A stretch of DNA of 64,000 bases from Bacteroides sp. 43_108 (GTDB lineage: Bacteria; Bacteroidota; Bacteroidia; Bacteroidales; Bacteroidaceae): NCBI GenBank assembly GCA_001915545.1, contig MNQS01000002.1:47530-111529 (forward strand), in the 5' to 3' direction. A model generated the notes under the pieces. That model was not told the origin of the DNA and ran no database searches. It was given only the letters and a program-made list of their open reading frames with translations. Positions 9,954 through 18,420 of the stretch are shown here, piece after piece. Made by a program: the position numbers and the translations under genes. Position 1 is the first letter of the stretch; the number at the start of each line of letters is the position of its first letter.

Positions 9954-11054
9954 TTAAAATACTAAACCGAAAACCTTGCACAGCGTCATTACGAGAAGAA
10001 CCAGCAGGGACGCAGGCATGAGGTATTTCCACTCCAATATAAGAACCTGGTCGATTCGCAGACGCGGGAACGTCCAGCGGATCCACATCAGCAGGAAGAC
10101 TACGAAGAAGGTCTTGCCCATGAACCAGATGAAACCTGGGATGTAGTCCATGACCGCATTGAAGCCGTCGAGACCTGCAATGTGCAGAGGCATCCATCCG
10201 CCAAGGAAGAGGGTCACGGCAATTCCTGAAGTGATGAACAGGTTCAGATACTCTGCCAGATAGAAGAAACCGAAGTGCATACCAGAATATTCGGTATGAT
10301 AACCGGCAGTAAGTTCCTGTTCAGCCTCGGCAAGGTCGAAAGGTGCACGGTTGGCCTCGGCGTTACCAGCAATGAGATAGATGATGAAAGCGGCTATTGC
10401 CGGTATGTGGCCCTTGAAGATGTTCCATCCGTCGGCCTGATAACCTACAATCGACTGTATGTCCATTGTTCCGGTGAGCACAACCATTGTGAGCACGCTT
10501 ATACCGATGGAAAGTTCGTAGCTGATAATCATGGCACCACTTCTGACAGCACCGATGAGAGTATACTTGCTGTTACTGCTCCATCCGGCAAGCAGGATAC
10601 CCAGCACACCGATTGAAGAAACAGCAAGAACAAAGAATATACCTATGTCCATGTGGATAATCTCACCACCCTTGTTCCACGGCAGACAAGAGAATGTCAG
10701 AATGGAAGCCAGGATAACGAGAAACGGAGCAAGATTGTAGAGAAACTTGTCGGAATTCTTAAGTGAGATGATTTCCTTTGTCAGAATCTTCAATACGTCG
10801 GCAGGCACCTGAAGGAGTCCGCCTTTTCCTCCTACGCGGTTAGGACCGATACGGCACTGGAATGCGGCGCAGACCTTGCGCTCCATGTATATAAGTATGA
10901 CAGCCATGACTGCATACATAATCATGATGAACACTCCAACGACGATACCTTCCAATGTCAGTGCCAGCCATTGCGGCATGACGCTGCACAACCACTCGTG
11001 CACGCGAAGCAGCAAAGGCTGAATGTTATAATAATCCAAATATGGTTGATTCAT
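9954..11054 (-). CDS. nuoH: complex I subunit H
   Basis: Membrane subunit that forms much of the quinone-binding chamber with NuoB and NuoD, 366 residues and about eight helices. Family signatures are visible: [16 protein letters not shown] on the first cytoplasmic loop, the acidic [21 protein letters not shown] stretch in two halves ([21 protein letters not shown]), and the C-terminal [11 protein letters not shown]. It follows nuoCD by 28 bp and precedes nuoI by about 12 bp. Confidence 0.97.
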   Translation of the reverse strand: MNQPYLDYYNIQPLLLRVHEWLCSVMPQWLALTLEGIVVGVFIMIMYAVMAVILIYMERKVCAAFQCRIGPNRVGGKGGLLQVPADVLKILTKEIISLKNSDKFLYNLAPFLVILASILTFSCLPWNKGGEIIHMDIGIFFVLAVSSIGVLGILLAGWSSNSKYTLIGAVRSGAMIISYELSIGISVLTMVVLTGTMDIQSIVGYQADGWNIFKGHIPAIAAFIIYLIAGNAEANRAPFDLAEAEQELTAGYHTEYSGMHFGFFYLAEYLNLFITSGIAVTLFLGGWMPLHIAGLDGFNAVMDYIPGFIWFMGKTFFVVFLLMWIRWTFPRLRIDQVLILEWKYLMPASLLVLLVMTLCKVFGLVF

Positions 11055-11082
11055 ATCGTTATCTGTGAATATGGGTTGAACA

Positions 11083-12702
11083 TTATCTGTCTATATCAGG
11101 GATGACAAAGTCGAGCGTACCGCCTATGGCAATGAGGTCGGCCAGCTTCTGTCCGCGGCAAACGGTATCCATTGTGTGTACGAGAGGCATACCGGTAGAA
11201 CGGTAGTGCAGACGGTAAGGACACTTGTCGCCATGGCTCTCTATCATCACGTCGAACTCGCCTCGGCTGGTCTCCACTGAAGCAGAGAAATTGCCTTCAG
11301 GAAGCTTGATGATAGGCTTGGTCTTCACCTTGAACTCACCCTCAGGAATATTGTCGATGAGCTGTTCAATGATGTGGCACGACTCAAGAATCTCGTCCAT
11401 ACGCACCATGTAGCGTGCAAAGGAGTCGCCCTCGGTACGGGTGATTTCCTTAAACTCCACCTTGTCGTAGAGTGCATACGGATGGTGCTTGCGCACGTCG
11501 TTCGACCATCCCGAAGCACGTCCTGTACCTCCGGTTGCACCGAGCGAGATGGCATCCTCGCGGCTGAGCACACCTACGCCCTTGAGACGAGTCTGTGCGA
11601 TGACGTTTCCGGTGAATATGTTGTGATAATCAGGAAGCACGCTGTAGAGATGCTTGATGAACTCCTTCACCTTCTTGCAGAAGTCAGGCTGAATGTCGGC
11701 CTGCACGCCTCCGATCATGTTGTAGTTCTGAATGAGTCGGCCACCGGTTGTTTCCTCGAAAATGTCGAGAATCATCTCGCGTTCGCGGAATCCGTAGAAG
11801 AACGGTGTCAGACCACCCATATCCATAACGAGGCAAGAATAGAAAAGCAGGTGGGAATCGATACGCTGAAGCTCATCCATGATTGTACGGATGTACTGCG
11901 CGCGTTCTGAAATTTCTATGCCTGCGGCCTTCTCAATACACATGCAGAGTGCATGGCGGTTCTGATGGGCGCTGAGGTAGTCGAGACGGTCGGTGAGTGC
12001 AAGAGTCTGCGGATAAGTGAGGCTCTCGTTCATCTTCTCGATACCACGGTGTATGTATCCCAAAATCGGGTCAATCTTGCGGATGTTTTCACCGTCGAGC
12101 GAGGTACGCATACGGAGCACACCGTGGGTTGACGGGTGCTGAGGTCCGATGTTTACAACAAACTCGCTCTTACCGAACACAGTATTCTCATGCTCATCTA
12201 TCGTACCGTCGGGGTTCATGAAATACTCCTCAGTAACATCGGCATTCTCCTCGTTCTCCATGTTGAGCGGATTTGAGTTCATGTCGTAATCCTTACGGAG
12301 CGGATAACCCACCCAATCCTCGCGCAGGAAAATACGGCGCATGTCAGGATTGTTGAGGAAACGTATTCCGAAGAAGTCATAAACCTCGCGTTCCTTTATT
12401 TCGGCAGTCTTCCACAAATCGCACACGCTAGGCAGAAAAGCCTGGTCGCGGTCAGATGTGGCAGTTTTGAGCACAATGCGCGAATAAGTCACGCTCGATT
12501 CCAGATAGTAGAGTGCGCCAAGGCTCTCTCCCCAGTCCATGCCGACAATGTCGCGGAGGAAGTCCATAGGTTCCTCGCTGTCGTGGCGCAGCATCTCTGC
12601 CGCACGGCGGAAGTCCTGCGGAGACAATTCAACTATTCTCTCGCCGTTCTCAGACACAACGGCCTGCGGAAAGGCTTTCAATATCTTTTCAATCTGTTCC
12701 AT
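11083..12702 (-). CDS. nuoCD: fused complex I subunits C and D
   Basis: A single 539-residue protein combining the 30-kDa subunit (NuoC, about 1-150, with the [12 protein letters not shown] signature) and the 49-kDa subunit (NuoD, about 175-539). The NuoD part has the [14 protein letters not shown] entry motif and the C-terminal VPDIDR end, matching the quinone-site subunit derived from the hydrogenase large subunit. The nickel-ligand cysteines are absent, as in complex I. The C-D fusion is common in Bacteroidetes and enterobacteria. It lies 3 bp after nuoB, so it is translated from the same message. Confidence 0.97.
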   Translation of the reverse strand: MEQIEKILKAFPQAVVSENGERIVELSPQDFRRAAEMLRHDSEEPMDFLRDIVGMDWGESLGALYYLESSVTYSRIVLKTATSDRDQAFLPSVCDLWKTAEIKEREVYDFFGIRFLNNPDMRRIFLREDWVGYPLRKDYDMNSNPLNMENEENADVTEEYFMNPDGTIDEHENTVFGKSEFVVNIGPQHPSTHGVLRMRTSLDGENIRKIDPILGYIHRGIEKMNESLTYPQTLALTDRLDYLSAHQNRHALCMCIEKAAGIEISERAQYIRTIMDELQRIDSHLLFYSCLVMDMGGLTPFFYGFREREMILDIFEETTGGRLIQNYNMIGGVQADIQPDFCKKVKEFIKHLYSVLPDYHNIFTGNVIAQTRLKGVGVLSREDAISLGATGGTGRASGWSNDVRKHHPYALYDKVEFKEITRTEGDSFARYMVRMDEILESCHIIEQLIDNIPEGEFKVKTKPIIKLPEGNFSASVETSRGEFDVMIESHGDKCPYRLHYRSTGMPLVHTMDTVCRGQKLADLIAIGGTLDFVIPDIDR

Positions 12703-12705
12703 TGA

Positions 12706-13302
12706 TCATTCGTTTTCGTTATCAGGTCTTTTCTCCTTCCTGTTGACGCCTCCGAGGAACTTTTCAACCTTTATTTTCCTCTGAAGCTGCATCATGCCGT
12801 AATAGAATGCTTCCGGACGCGGAGGGCATCCTGGAATGTACACATCGACCGGTATGATCTTGTCGATGCCGTTTACAACATGGTACGACTTGATGAAAGG
12901 ACCTCCGGAAATGGTGCATCCGCCCACTGCAACAACATACTTCGGCTCGGCCATCTGGTCGTAAAGACGCTTAAGCACAGGAGCCATCTTATAGGTGATG
13001 GTACCGAGCACCATAATCATGTCGGCCTGACGCGGCGAGTTACGTGTAACCTCGAATCCGAAGCGGGCCATATCGTAGCGTGCAGCACCAAGAGCCATGA
13101 ACTCGATGGCACAGCAGCTGGTTCCGAACGTGAGCGACCACAGAGAGTTGCTGCGTCCCCAATCAATCAGTTCGTCGACAGTACCAAGGATTATTCCGGC
13201 GCCGTTCATGTTGAGCTCCTTGACCATGCGTTCAAGATAGTCGTTGTTCTTGAACTCGTCATACTCCATCGAACGTATCGATGTACGCTTCTTTATATCC
13301 AT
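12706..13302 (-). CDS. nuoB: complex I subunit B ([4Fe-4S] cluster N2)
   Basis: Carries terminal cluster N2, which reduces the quinone. It has 198 residues with the atypical adjacent-cysteine ligand set Cys63-Cys64, Cys129 and Cys159 (in [17 protein letters not shown] and IPGCPPRPE). The protein has a 40-residue N-terminal extension and a charged tail ([12 protein letters not shown]). Its start overlaps the nuoA 3' end by 10 bp, indicating coupling. Confidence 0.97.
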   Translation of the reverse strand: MDIKKRTSIRSMEYDEFKNNDYLERMVKELNMNGAGIILGTVDELIDWGRSNSLWSLTFGTSCCAIEFMALGAARYDMARFGFEVTRNSPRQADMIMVLGTITYKMAPVLKRLYDQMAEPKYVVAVGGCTISGGPFIKSYHVVNGIDKIIPVDVYIPGCPPRPEAFYYGMMQLQRKIKVEKFLGGVNRKEKRPDNENE

Positions 13303-13643
13303 TCCAACGCTCCTTTCTTCCAGGCATAAACAAGACCCAGAACCAAAATCAACAGGAAAAATCCGACGCTTACAAGAGCATAGATGCCGAGTTCAGCGGC
13401 AACGACTGCCCAAGGAAAGAGAAACACTGTCTCGATGTCGAACATCAGGAACAGGATAGCAAACAGATAATATCCCACACGGAACTGCACCCACGACTGA
13501 CCGCGAGTAGGTATTCCGCACTCGTAGGGCTCACCTTTCTGCTTGTTGTAAGAACGCGGAGCGACCAGTTTGGCAATGGTCATCGCGGCTACAACCAGCG
13601 CAACTGCTGTGAGCACCACAACTACTAGAAAATTAAAAAACAT
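13293..13643 (-). CDS. nuoA: complex I subunit A, first gene of the nuo operon
   Basis: Small membrane subunit of complex I, 116 residues, three transmembrane helices. It has the conserved loop [20 protein letters not shown] (the switch Cys is in ECG) and [19 protein letters not shown] residues in [16 protein letters not shown]. It is first in the operon order A-B-CD-H-I-J-K-L-M-N. No exact TAnnTTTG box appears in the 128 bp upstream, so the operon promoter is unassigned; near matches with one mismatch occur around 13710-13740. Confidence 0.96.
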   Translation of the reverse strand: MFFNFLVVVVLTAVALVVAAMTIAKLVAPRSYNKQKGEPYECGIPTRGQSWVQFRVGYYLFAILFLMFDIETVFLFPWAVVAAELGIYALVSVGFFLLILVLGLVYAWKKGALEWI

Positions 13644-13733
13644 ATATGAAAATATTATTTATTTGTTTATCGAACAATAAAAGACGTAGAACCAGAAAGA
13701 GCAAATAAAGATGTGCATTACGACAAGCGCCAA

Positions 13734-13770
13734 ATAAAAAAACAATCCGGCTTGACTGCACATCAGACCG
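13734..13770 (-). terminator. possible terminator between the 132-aa gene and nuoA
   Basis: On the minus strand CCGG and CCGG flank a short CTG/CAG hairpin and are followed by TTGTTTTTTTATTT. The T-run is convincing and the stem is weak. If real, it separates nuo from the gene upstream. Confidence 0.4.
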
Positions 13771-13771
13771 G

Positions 13772-14170
13772 CTACACAATTATTCTTTCGAGCATATAAA
13801 CATAATAGTCTGCAGAATCATGCTGCACGATACGGCATGAAGATACGATACAACGTATACCTGCATGCTGTATATAATCTATTGCCCTGACAACAGTACC
13901 TATAACGTTTGAAAGAAGTTTGAAACTGTCAAGGCTGAAAACAGAATCGTCACATAGACATTGAGTGACGCAAGCATTGCCGCAATCGAGGAGATATTCC
14001 ATTGTGGCAGAAAAATCTTCTTCGGGAGAACCGACTGCACATTCTGTGCCTGCGTGGAAAGAAGGCACACTCTCCCCTACGGTGTCAGACATCGCCGAAC
14101 TCATTTTCCATGCCGACACGGCAAACAGGAAAAAGAGGAAAAACAGGGATTGCTTCAGAAAATTTTCCAT
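13772..14170 (-). CDS. hypothetical exported cysteine-containing protein
   Basis: 132 residues, no family recognised. The N-terminus MENFLKQ plus a hydrophobic SLFFLFFLFAVSA core looks like a signal peptide cleaved near residue 25. The mature part has eight cysteines, four of them in the segment DCGNACVTQCLCDD and two in RCIVSSC, suggesting disulfides. A -7 box is found at 14258-14265 and a 22-bp-period repeat array upstream of that. The competing plus-strand frames in the same stretch have no promoter or signal peptide. I favour this as a real but taxon-restricted gene. Confidence 0.55.
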   Translation of the reverse strand: MENFLKQSLFFLFFLFAVSAWKMSSAMSDTVGESVPSFHAGTECAVGSPEEDFSATMEYLLDCGNACVTQCLCDDSVFSLDSFKLLSNVIGTVVRAIDYIQHAGIRCIVSSCRIVQHDSADYYVYMLERIIV

Positions 14171-14257
14171 CTCGCCTTTTCTCTAAAGAGCCACATATCT
14201 CAAAACCCATAGCATGAGAAACAAGCAGGCAGATATGGGGCTATACCTAAAACACAG

Positions 14258-14265
14258 CAAAGTTA
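14258..14265 (-). promoter_or_regulatory. -7 box (TAACTTTG) for the 132-aa gene
   Basis: The plus strand reads CAAAGTTA, that is TAACTTTG on the minus strand, matching TAnnTTTG. It is 88 bp upstream of the ATG at 14170. No TTG is seen at the expected -33 distance. Confidence 0.45.
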
Positions 14266-14351
14266 TACAAATATTTTGATAGAAAGCAGCACTGATGTAA
14301 CAAATATTGCACTTGTCTGAAGTTTTATGACATAAATCTACCATGTAAATG

Positions 14352-14426
14352 CAGGCGCCCGGCGCTATGATTACGAGCGCTCAGAAATTTCTGCGCGAGC
14401 GCCCGCGACAAACATTGCGAGGGCTC
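14352..14426. repeat. 22-bp-period array A of four GC-rich 9-mers
   Basis: Four copies of a CGAGCGCYC-like 9-mer start at 14352 (CAGGCGCCC), 14374 (CGAGCGCTC), 14396 (CGAGCGCCC) and 14418 (CGAGGGCTC). All starts are spaced exactly 22 bp, with unrelated 13-bp spacers. Sites 22 bp before and after the array do not match. It lies in the 384-bp intergenic gap 14171-14554, which otherwise holds only the promoter box at 14258 and AT-rich sequence. Confidence 0.8.
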
Positions 14427-14554
14427 ACAAATATACATTTATGGAACAGGGGAAAAATAAAAAAGGCGCCATTCATCACGAACAGCACCTCCCAAAACAA
14501 AAAATAAAGTTCTTATTATATAAAGTAGAAAGGGATCCAAAATACTTACAATGT

Positions 14555-15376
14555 TCACTTACGTCCGCTCACAATCGTTCCGGAACCGCGTTCTGAAGAT
14601 TTTGCGGATGTACGCGAAGCGCTTCTTGAAGAGCTTCTCATGTTGCTCGAACTTCTGCGCCCGCCAGCAGAGCTCACGCCGGAAGTCCTTGACACATGCA
14701 CGCCCTGTCCTCTGTTTCCGTCAGGCCTTGAAGGCTTTTCCGGACGATGCGAAGGTTCGCGGTTAGGCCGGTTGTCATGGTCCGGCCTGTGGACAGGTTT
14801 TGGACGATTGTCGCCGATATGATACGGCGGTCGTGAAGGATGTCTGTCTGGTACACGTCCAGGAACCACTGCCGGAGTGAAATGATATGGACGCGGACGA
14901 GGCGGCATGCCATGGAAGAAATGTCCACCGCAGTAGGAAGTATAATATCGAGGAACACGATAATAGAATCTGCTCGGACGCAGGTCGAGCGATAGTATCA
15001 GCAGGTTCCATGTATTTCTGACAAAGGATATAGGCCTATAGAAATAGTCGTATCTGACAAGCGCCGTCCACGCAGCCGCGCCAAGAAGACGGCGAAGGGC
15101 ATCGTCGCGCATCTCAACAACGTACATATAATCGTCGTAGCGACGTCCCAAAGCTATATCGTCAAGGTAATCGTTTACGCCATACAGATAGTCGTAGTTG
15201 ATGCAGTAAAGATCATCAATACAGCTTGAGCTCAACCCCAGTGTATACACCATTCTGTCTGTCAGAAGTCTGGCATTGAACCGGAGCTCCTCGCCTGTCA
15301 TAGGTCTGGCATAAGAAGCCGTTTGCCCGAAAAACGCAAGAGCAAGCGTTAGAATAATTGTCCTTAATGCTTTCAT
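14555..15376 (-). CDS. exported protein with Arg/Pro/His- and Ser-rich tail, function unknown
   Basis: I chose ATG 15374-15376 (MKALRTIILTLALAFFGQTASYA), which gives a clean signal peptide cleaved after SYA. The longer open frame adds 18 residues that would bury it. Of 273 residues, about 25-165 form an aromatic-rich, probably helical domain with many Tyr/Asp (YDYLYGVNDYLDDIALGRR). Residues ~165-235 are low complexity with repeated HRP/RPD/NRP units, and the tail is Ser/Arg-rich (SSSNMRSSSRSASR). No family recognised with certainty. The strongly basic tail suggests interaction with acidic polymers or metals, which is speculation. It has a good promoter directly upstream. Confidence 0.8.
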   Translation of the reverse strand: MKALRTIILTLALAFFGQTASYARPMTGEELRFNARLLTDRMVYTLGLSSSCIDDLYCINYDYLYGVNDYLDDIALGRRYDDYMYVVEMRDDALRRLLGAAAWTALVRYDYFYRPISFVRNTWNLLILSLDLRPSRFYYRVPRYYTSYCGGHFFHGMPPRPRPYHFTPAVVPGRVPDRHPSRPPYHIGDNRPKPVHRPDHDNRPNREPSHRPEKPSRPDGNRGQGVHVSRTSGVSSAGGRRSSSNMRSSSRSASRTSAKSSERGSGTIVSGRK

Positions 15377-15427
15377 ATCCCAATGAGTTTTGATGTTAAT
15401 ACTGAATGATTGTTCTAGCTCACATGG

Positions 15428-15457
15428 CAAAAGTACATCAAAACATTATACTGCAAA
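15428..15457 (-). promoter_or_regulatory. promoter for the basic-tail exported protein
   Basis: Minus-strand TTTG (15454-15457), an 18-bp spacer and TACTTTTG (15428-15435) match the -33/-7 pattern closely. The -7 box is 52 bp from the ATG at 15376. Confidence 0.6.
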
Positions 15458-15528
15458 AGGGATAAATCCTAAACTGACGGAGAAAAAGCCTAAGCGTATT
15501 AGGGATTTTCCACATTCGAGGCAAAGGC

Positions 15529-15828
15529 TCACTTTATTCCAGACTGACGGCAGACGCGAAGTGCGATGCCCAGCCACACGATGAAAAGTGCACGCAGAAG
15601 CAGGGGCATAGACACAGGAAATACCGTCATGAGCAGAGCAAGCATGAGATTTATAAGGCATAAGGCCTGAACAGGACTAACCTTTTCTTCGAGAATGCTG
15701 GAAAAGAATGAAGCTATAGTGACTGTCATACGCAAAGAAGATATGCGCAAACGAGATAGTGCAAGGGTACTGAATATACTGTTCTGGCAAACTGCTGTTC
15801 CGGACATTGTCATACAATCTTTCTTCAT
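15529..15828 (-). CDS. small putative inner-membrane protein, unknown
   Basis: 99 residues from ATG 15826-15828. The C-terminal half has two hydrophobic helices (QALCLINLMLALLMTVF and MPLLLRALFIVWLGIALRV) ending in a basic CRQSGIK, giving a hairpin topology with both ends probably cytoplasmic. The region LRMTVTIASFFSSILEEKVSP before the helices is amphipathic. It lies 87 bp downstream of the WYL regulator gene on the same strand. No recognised family. The true start could be one of the internal methionines (residue 7 or about 34). Confidence 0.6.
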   Translation of the reverse strand: MKKDCMTMSGTAVCQNSIFSTLALSRLRISSLRMTVTIASFFSSILEEKVSPVQALCLINLMLALLMTVFPVSMPLLLRALFIVWLGIALRVCRQSGIK

Positions 15829-15915
15829 AACTGCTGAGATTTATTAGTTAAACTTTACATGTGCAAAGTAAGGAGCAGTCAGTGTCAGAATACGGCAAAA
15901 ACGCAGTAATTTTTA

Positions 15916-16827
15916 CTATTCGAGGATGGATTCTGTTAATTTACGTAAATATTCAATCATATAGTTCTTGAAATCATCAGAATCGACAATACGTATGTCT
16001 TCCATCAGACCTGCGACAAAACGGCCTAATCCCTGATAGCTGCAGACCTGCAGGGAAATCAACCAATGGCGGTCATCGACAATCACAAAATCCTTTTTAT
16101 ATACAGGATATTCTTCCATTAGGAGGTTTGCAGAAAATAATCCCATGAGAAGTTTGACACGAAACCGTTTCTCGCCCGAAAAGCCGAATATGTCGGTAAA
16201 ATATTCCATGTGAGAAGAAGTGTATTCCCATTTTTCGGGCAAGACTGTGACACCTCCACGTATACGGGAAATCTTGAAGGTCTTGTTTTTGGAGCTGGCA
16301 ATCTCGAAACACCGCACCTCGGAATCGTTCATCAACAGACGGAACGGCTCGACAATGCGGTCGGATACGACTCCGCTATGCGGCGAAAAATAATCGTGCA
16401 TGACAATCTTGCGCTTTCCGACAATGGCTTCATGTATAGCTTCGACATTAGCAGACAGCAGAGGATTTACCTTGACATCCGACATAAAATCGACTCCGTA
16501 GACAGCAGACAGCTTTTTTTTGAGACTTTGCACGGCAGGCGACTTGTCATCGACCTTGTTGAGAATATTGCCAAGGGCGTCAAGCTCACGTCCGGTGAAA
16601 CGGACGCGTTCGGAGACATCCTGAATGAAAGGAGATGAGGAATCTATGCTATATATGCCGTCGTTGCAGACAACGGTGAAACCGGCATCGCGCAGGAAAT
16701 CAATATAACGGTAGACTGATCTGGGCGAAAGACCTAACTTATCGCCTATCTCGCCGACACGATACATGGTGTTTCGCGTAAGCAGGCTGATCAGTCTCAG
16801 CTGTCTTCCGAATTTATCGAGTTCCAT
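15916..16827 (-). CDS. HTH/WYL-domain transcriptional regulator
   Basis: 303 residues. The N-terminal winged HTH (about 1-60) has the helix pair YRVGEIGDKLGLSPRSVYRYIDFLRDAGF. The middle and C-terminal region (about 130-230) is a WYL ligand-sensing domain with the VEPFRLLMND segment and a C-terminal beta extension (WCX-like, about 230-300). WYL proteins regulate DNA-damage, phage-defence and catabolic genes by binding nucleic-acid or small ligands. Here no defence genes are adjacent, so the target is unknown. The gene is 24 bp downstream of rnhB on the same strand and may be co-transcribed. Confidence 0.9.
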   Translation of the reverse strand: MELDKFGRQLRLISLLTRNTMYRVGEIGDKLGLSPRSVYRYIDFLRDAGFTVVCNDGIYSIDSSSPFIQDVSERVRFTGRELDALGNILNKVDDKSPAVQSLKKKLSAVYGVDFMSDVKVNPLLSANVEAIHEAIVGKRKIVMHDYFSPHSGVVSDRIVEPFRLLMNDSEVRCFEIASSKNKTFKISRIRGGVTVLPEKWEYTSSHMEYFTDIFGFSGEKRFRVKLLMGLFSANLLMEEYPVYKKDFVIVDDRHWLISLQVCSYQGLGRFVAGLMEDIRIVDSDDFKNYMIEYLRKLTESILE

Positions 16828-16851
16828 ACATGCGAAGTTATTTGCGGTTGG

Positions 16852-17454
16852 TCAGAATTCAAGTTCCAGCTGACCGTCGCCAAGAAGATTGAATGTTTTG
16901 CGATGATACGGCGTTATGCCATGCTCACGTATTGCTTCGCGATGTTCACGGGTAGGATAGCCGGCATTGCGGTTCCAGCCATAGAAAGGATACTGTTCGT
17001 GAAGCTCTTTCATATAATCATCCCTGAACGTTTTCGCCAAGATAGAGGCTGCAGCAATAGACTGATATTTTCCATCGCCTTTGACAATTGTAGTATACGG
17101 CAGATCCTGATATGGACGGAAACGGTTGCCGTCGATTATCAGTGCCTGCGGGCGGACTGAAAGCTGATCTACAGCTCTGTGCATTGCCAGAATGCTGGCG
17201 TTCAGGATATTTATTTCGTCAATCTCTGAGGGAGTCACCACACCTACGGCCCATGCAACGGCATCGCGCATTATCTCCTCGCGCAGCTTGTAGCGCCGTG
17301 ATGCGCTGAGACGCTTGGAATCGTTGAGAGCATCATTGCGATAATCTTTAGGCAAGATAACGGCAACCGCGTACACACTTCCGGCCAAGCAGCCACGACC
17401 GGCTTCATCGCATCCGGCTTCAATGAGATTTTCGTTGTAATAAGGCAGCAACAT
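16852..17454 (-). CDS. rnhB: ribonuclease HII
   Basis: Endonuclease that nicks RNA in RNA-DNA hybrids and at single ribonucleotides in DNA. It has 200 residues, normal length. The DEAGRGCLAG motif supplies catalytic Asp16 and Glu17. The DGNRF segment (about residue 110) and the later Asp in AKTFRDDYM complete the metal site. Its start lies 76 bp after the DUF3108 gene. A second RNase H (type 1) is encoded at 55687-56361. Confidence 0.96.
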   Translation of the reverse strand: MLLPYYNENLIEAGCDEAGRGCLAGSVYAVAVILPKDYRNDALNDSKRLSASRRYKLREEIMRDAVAWAVGVVTPSEIDEINILNASILAMHRAVDQLSVRPQALIIDGNRFRPYQDLPYTTIVKGDGKYQSIAAASILAKTFRDDYMKELHEQYPFYGWNRNAGYPTREHREAIREHGITPYHRKTFNLLGDGQLELEF

Positions 17455-17530
17455 TCAATCAGAGGAATAATATATTACTTTAATTCAAGTCCAAAATAAA
17501 ACACTTTGCAAGGGAACATGCCGACCAGCA

Positions 17531-18355
17531 TCACTTCTTCTTAACAATGGAGTTCATTGGGTTGCGAAGTCCCTTGCCCTTAATATAGAAGGCTTTGGCC
17601 GTACCGAACTTCAGATAGAAGTCTATACGTATCGGCAGATGGTTGAGGTCGTCTGTCACATAGAAACGGAGAAGCTCTTTCGACTTTTCCTTTTCTTCAT
17701 AATCGAGAAGAGAGAACACAAGGCATCGATAAGTAACATCATCGTTGGCCGTGAAATTTCCCTTTCCCATATATATAAGCGTCTGCTCTTCGACCTTGCG
17801 TCCGGTTGCCATCTGGAAATGAATTTTCTGTCCGACCTTGTAGTTCGTAGGATCAAAAGATCGTGCCAAAGCAAGAATACTGAGCATATCGTAGTTGCAT
17901 TCATCACTTATATGCACGGAATCGGACCATTTGCGGTCTTTATTGAAATAGCGCAAATGAACACGGCTCTTGTTGTCCGGATAACTGTAACGAACCTCCG
18001 AAATGGTATATCTGCGTCCCTCGGTCGCTCCCTTACGGAAATATAGAGGCACGAGAGTCGGCGTGAAATAGCATGTCAGCGTATCTTTCATTGGGAAGAG
18101 CGCATTGCAGCGCTTGTTGCCTACGCAGAGCAAATCCGACCTGAGTACTTTCTTTCCTTCATATACATCGTTTCGGATGTCGTAATACGCAGTACCGGCT
18201 TTCACCCAGATGAACTTCCAATTGAAATACAAATCATAAGTAAGACTTTCGCCAGCACTGAAAGCGGTGTTTTCAGTATCACACTGTGCCGTCATTCTGC
18301 ATGGGGCCAAAAGTGTCAGTACAAAAACTGCTGCGGTTCCAATAAAATGCTTCAT
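17531..18355 (-). CDS. DUF3108 domain exported protein
   Basis: 274 residues with a signal peptide (MKHFIGTAAVFVLTLLAPCRMTAQ, cleaved near 24). The remainder is one DUF3108 domain, a beta-rich fold opening with FSAGESLTYDLYFNWKFIWVKAGTA in two recognisable halves (AGESLTYDL, VKAGTA) and ending in the PIRIDFYLKFGTAKA region. The family is periplasmic and uncharacterised; it is often found with envelope-maintenance genes. It follows the Ig-like lipoprotein gene by 65 bp on the same strand, so both may act in the envelope. Confidence 0.9.
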   Translation of the reverse strand: MKHFIGTAAVFVLTLLAPCRMTAQCDTENTAFSAGESLTYDLYFNWKFIWVKAGTAYYDIRNDVYEGKKVLRSDLLCVGNKRCNALFPMKDTLTCYFTPTLVPLYFRKGATEGRRYTISEVRYSYPDNKSRVHLRYFNKDRKWSDSVHISDECNYDMLSILALARSFDPTNYKVGQKIHFQMATGRKVEEQTLIYMGKGNFTANDDVTYRCLVFSLLDYEEKEKSKELLRFYVTDDLNHLPIRIDFYLKFGTAKAFYIKGKGLRNPMNSIVKKK

Positions 18356-18420
18356 ACCAATGACTCTTATTAATCGGATTAAACATCGCAGACCAGGAAA
18401 GGTTGGGAGCGCAATATGGC

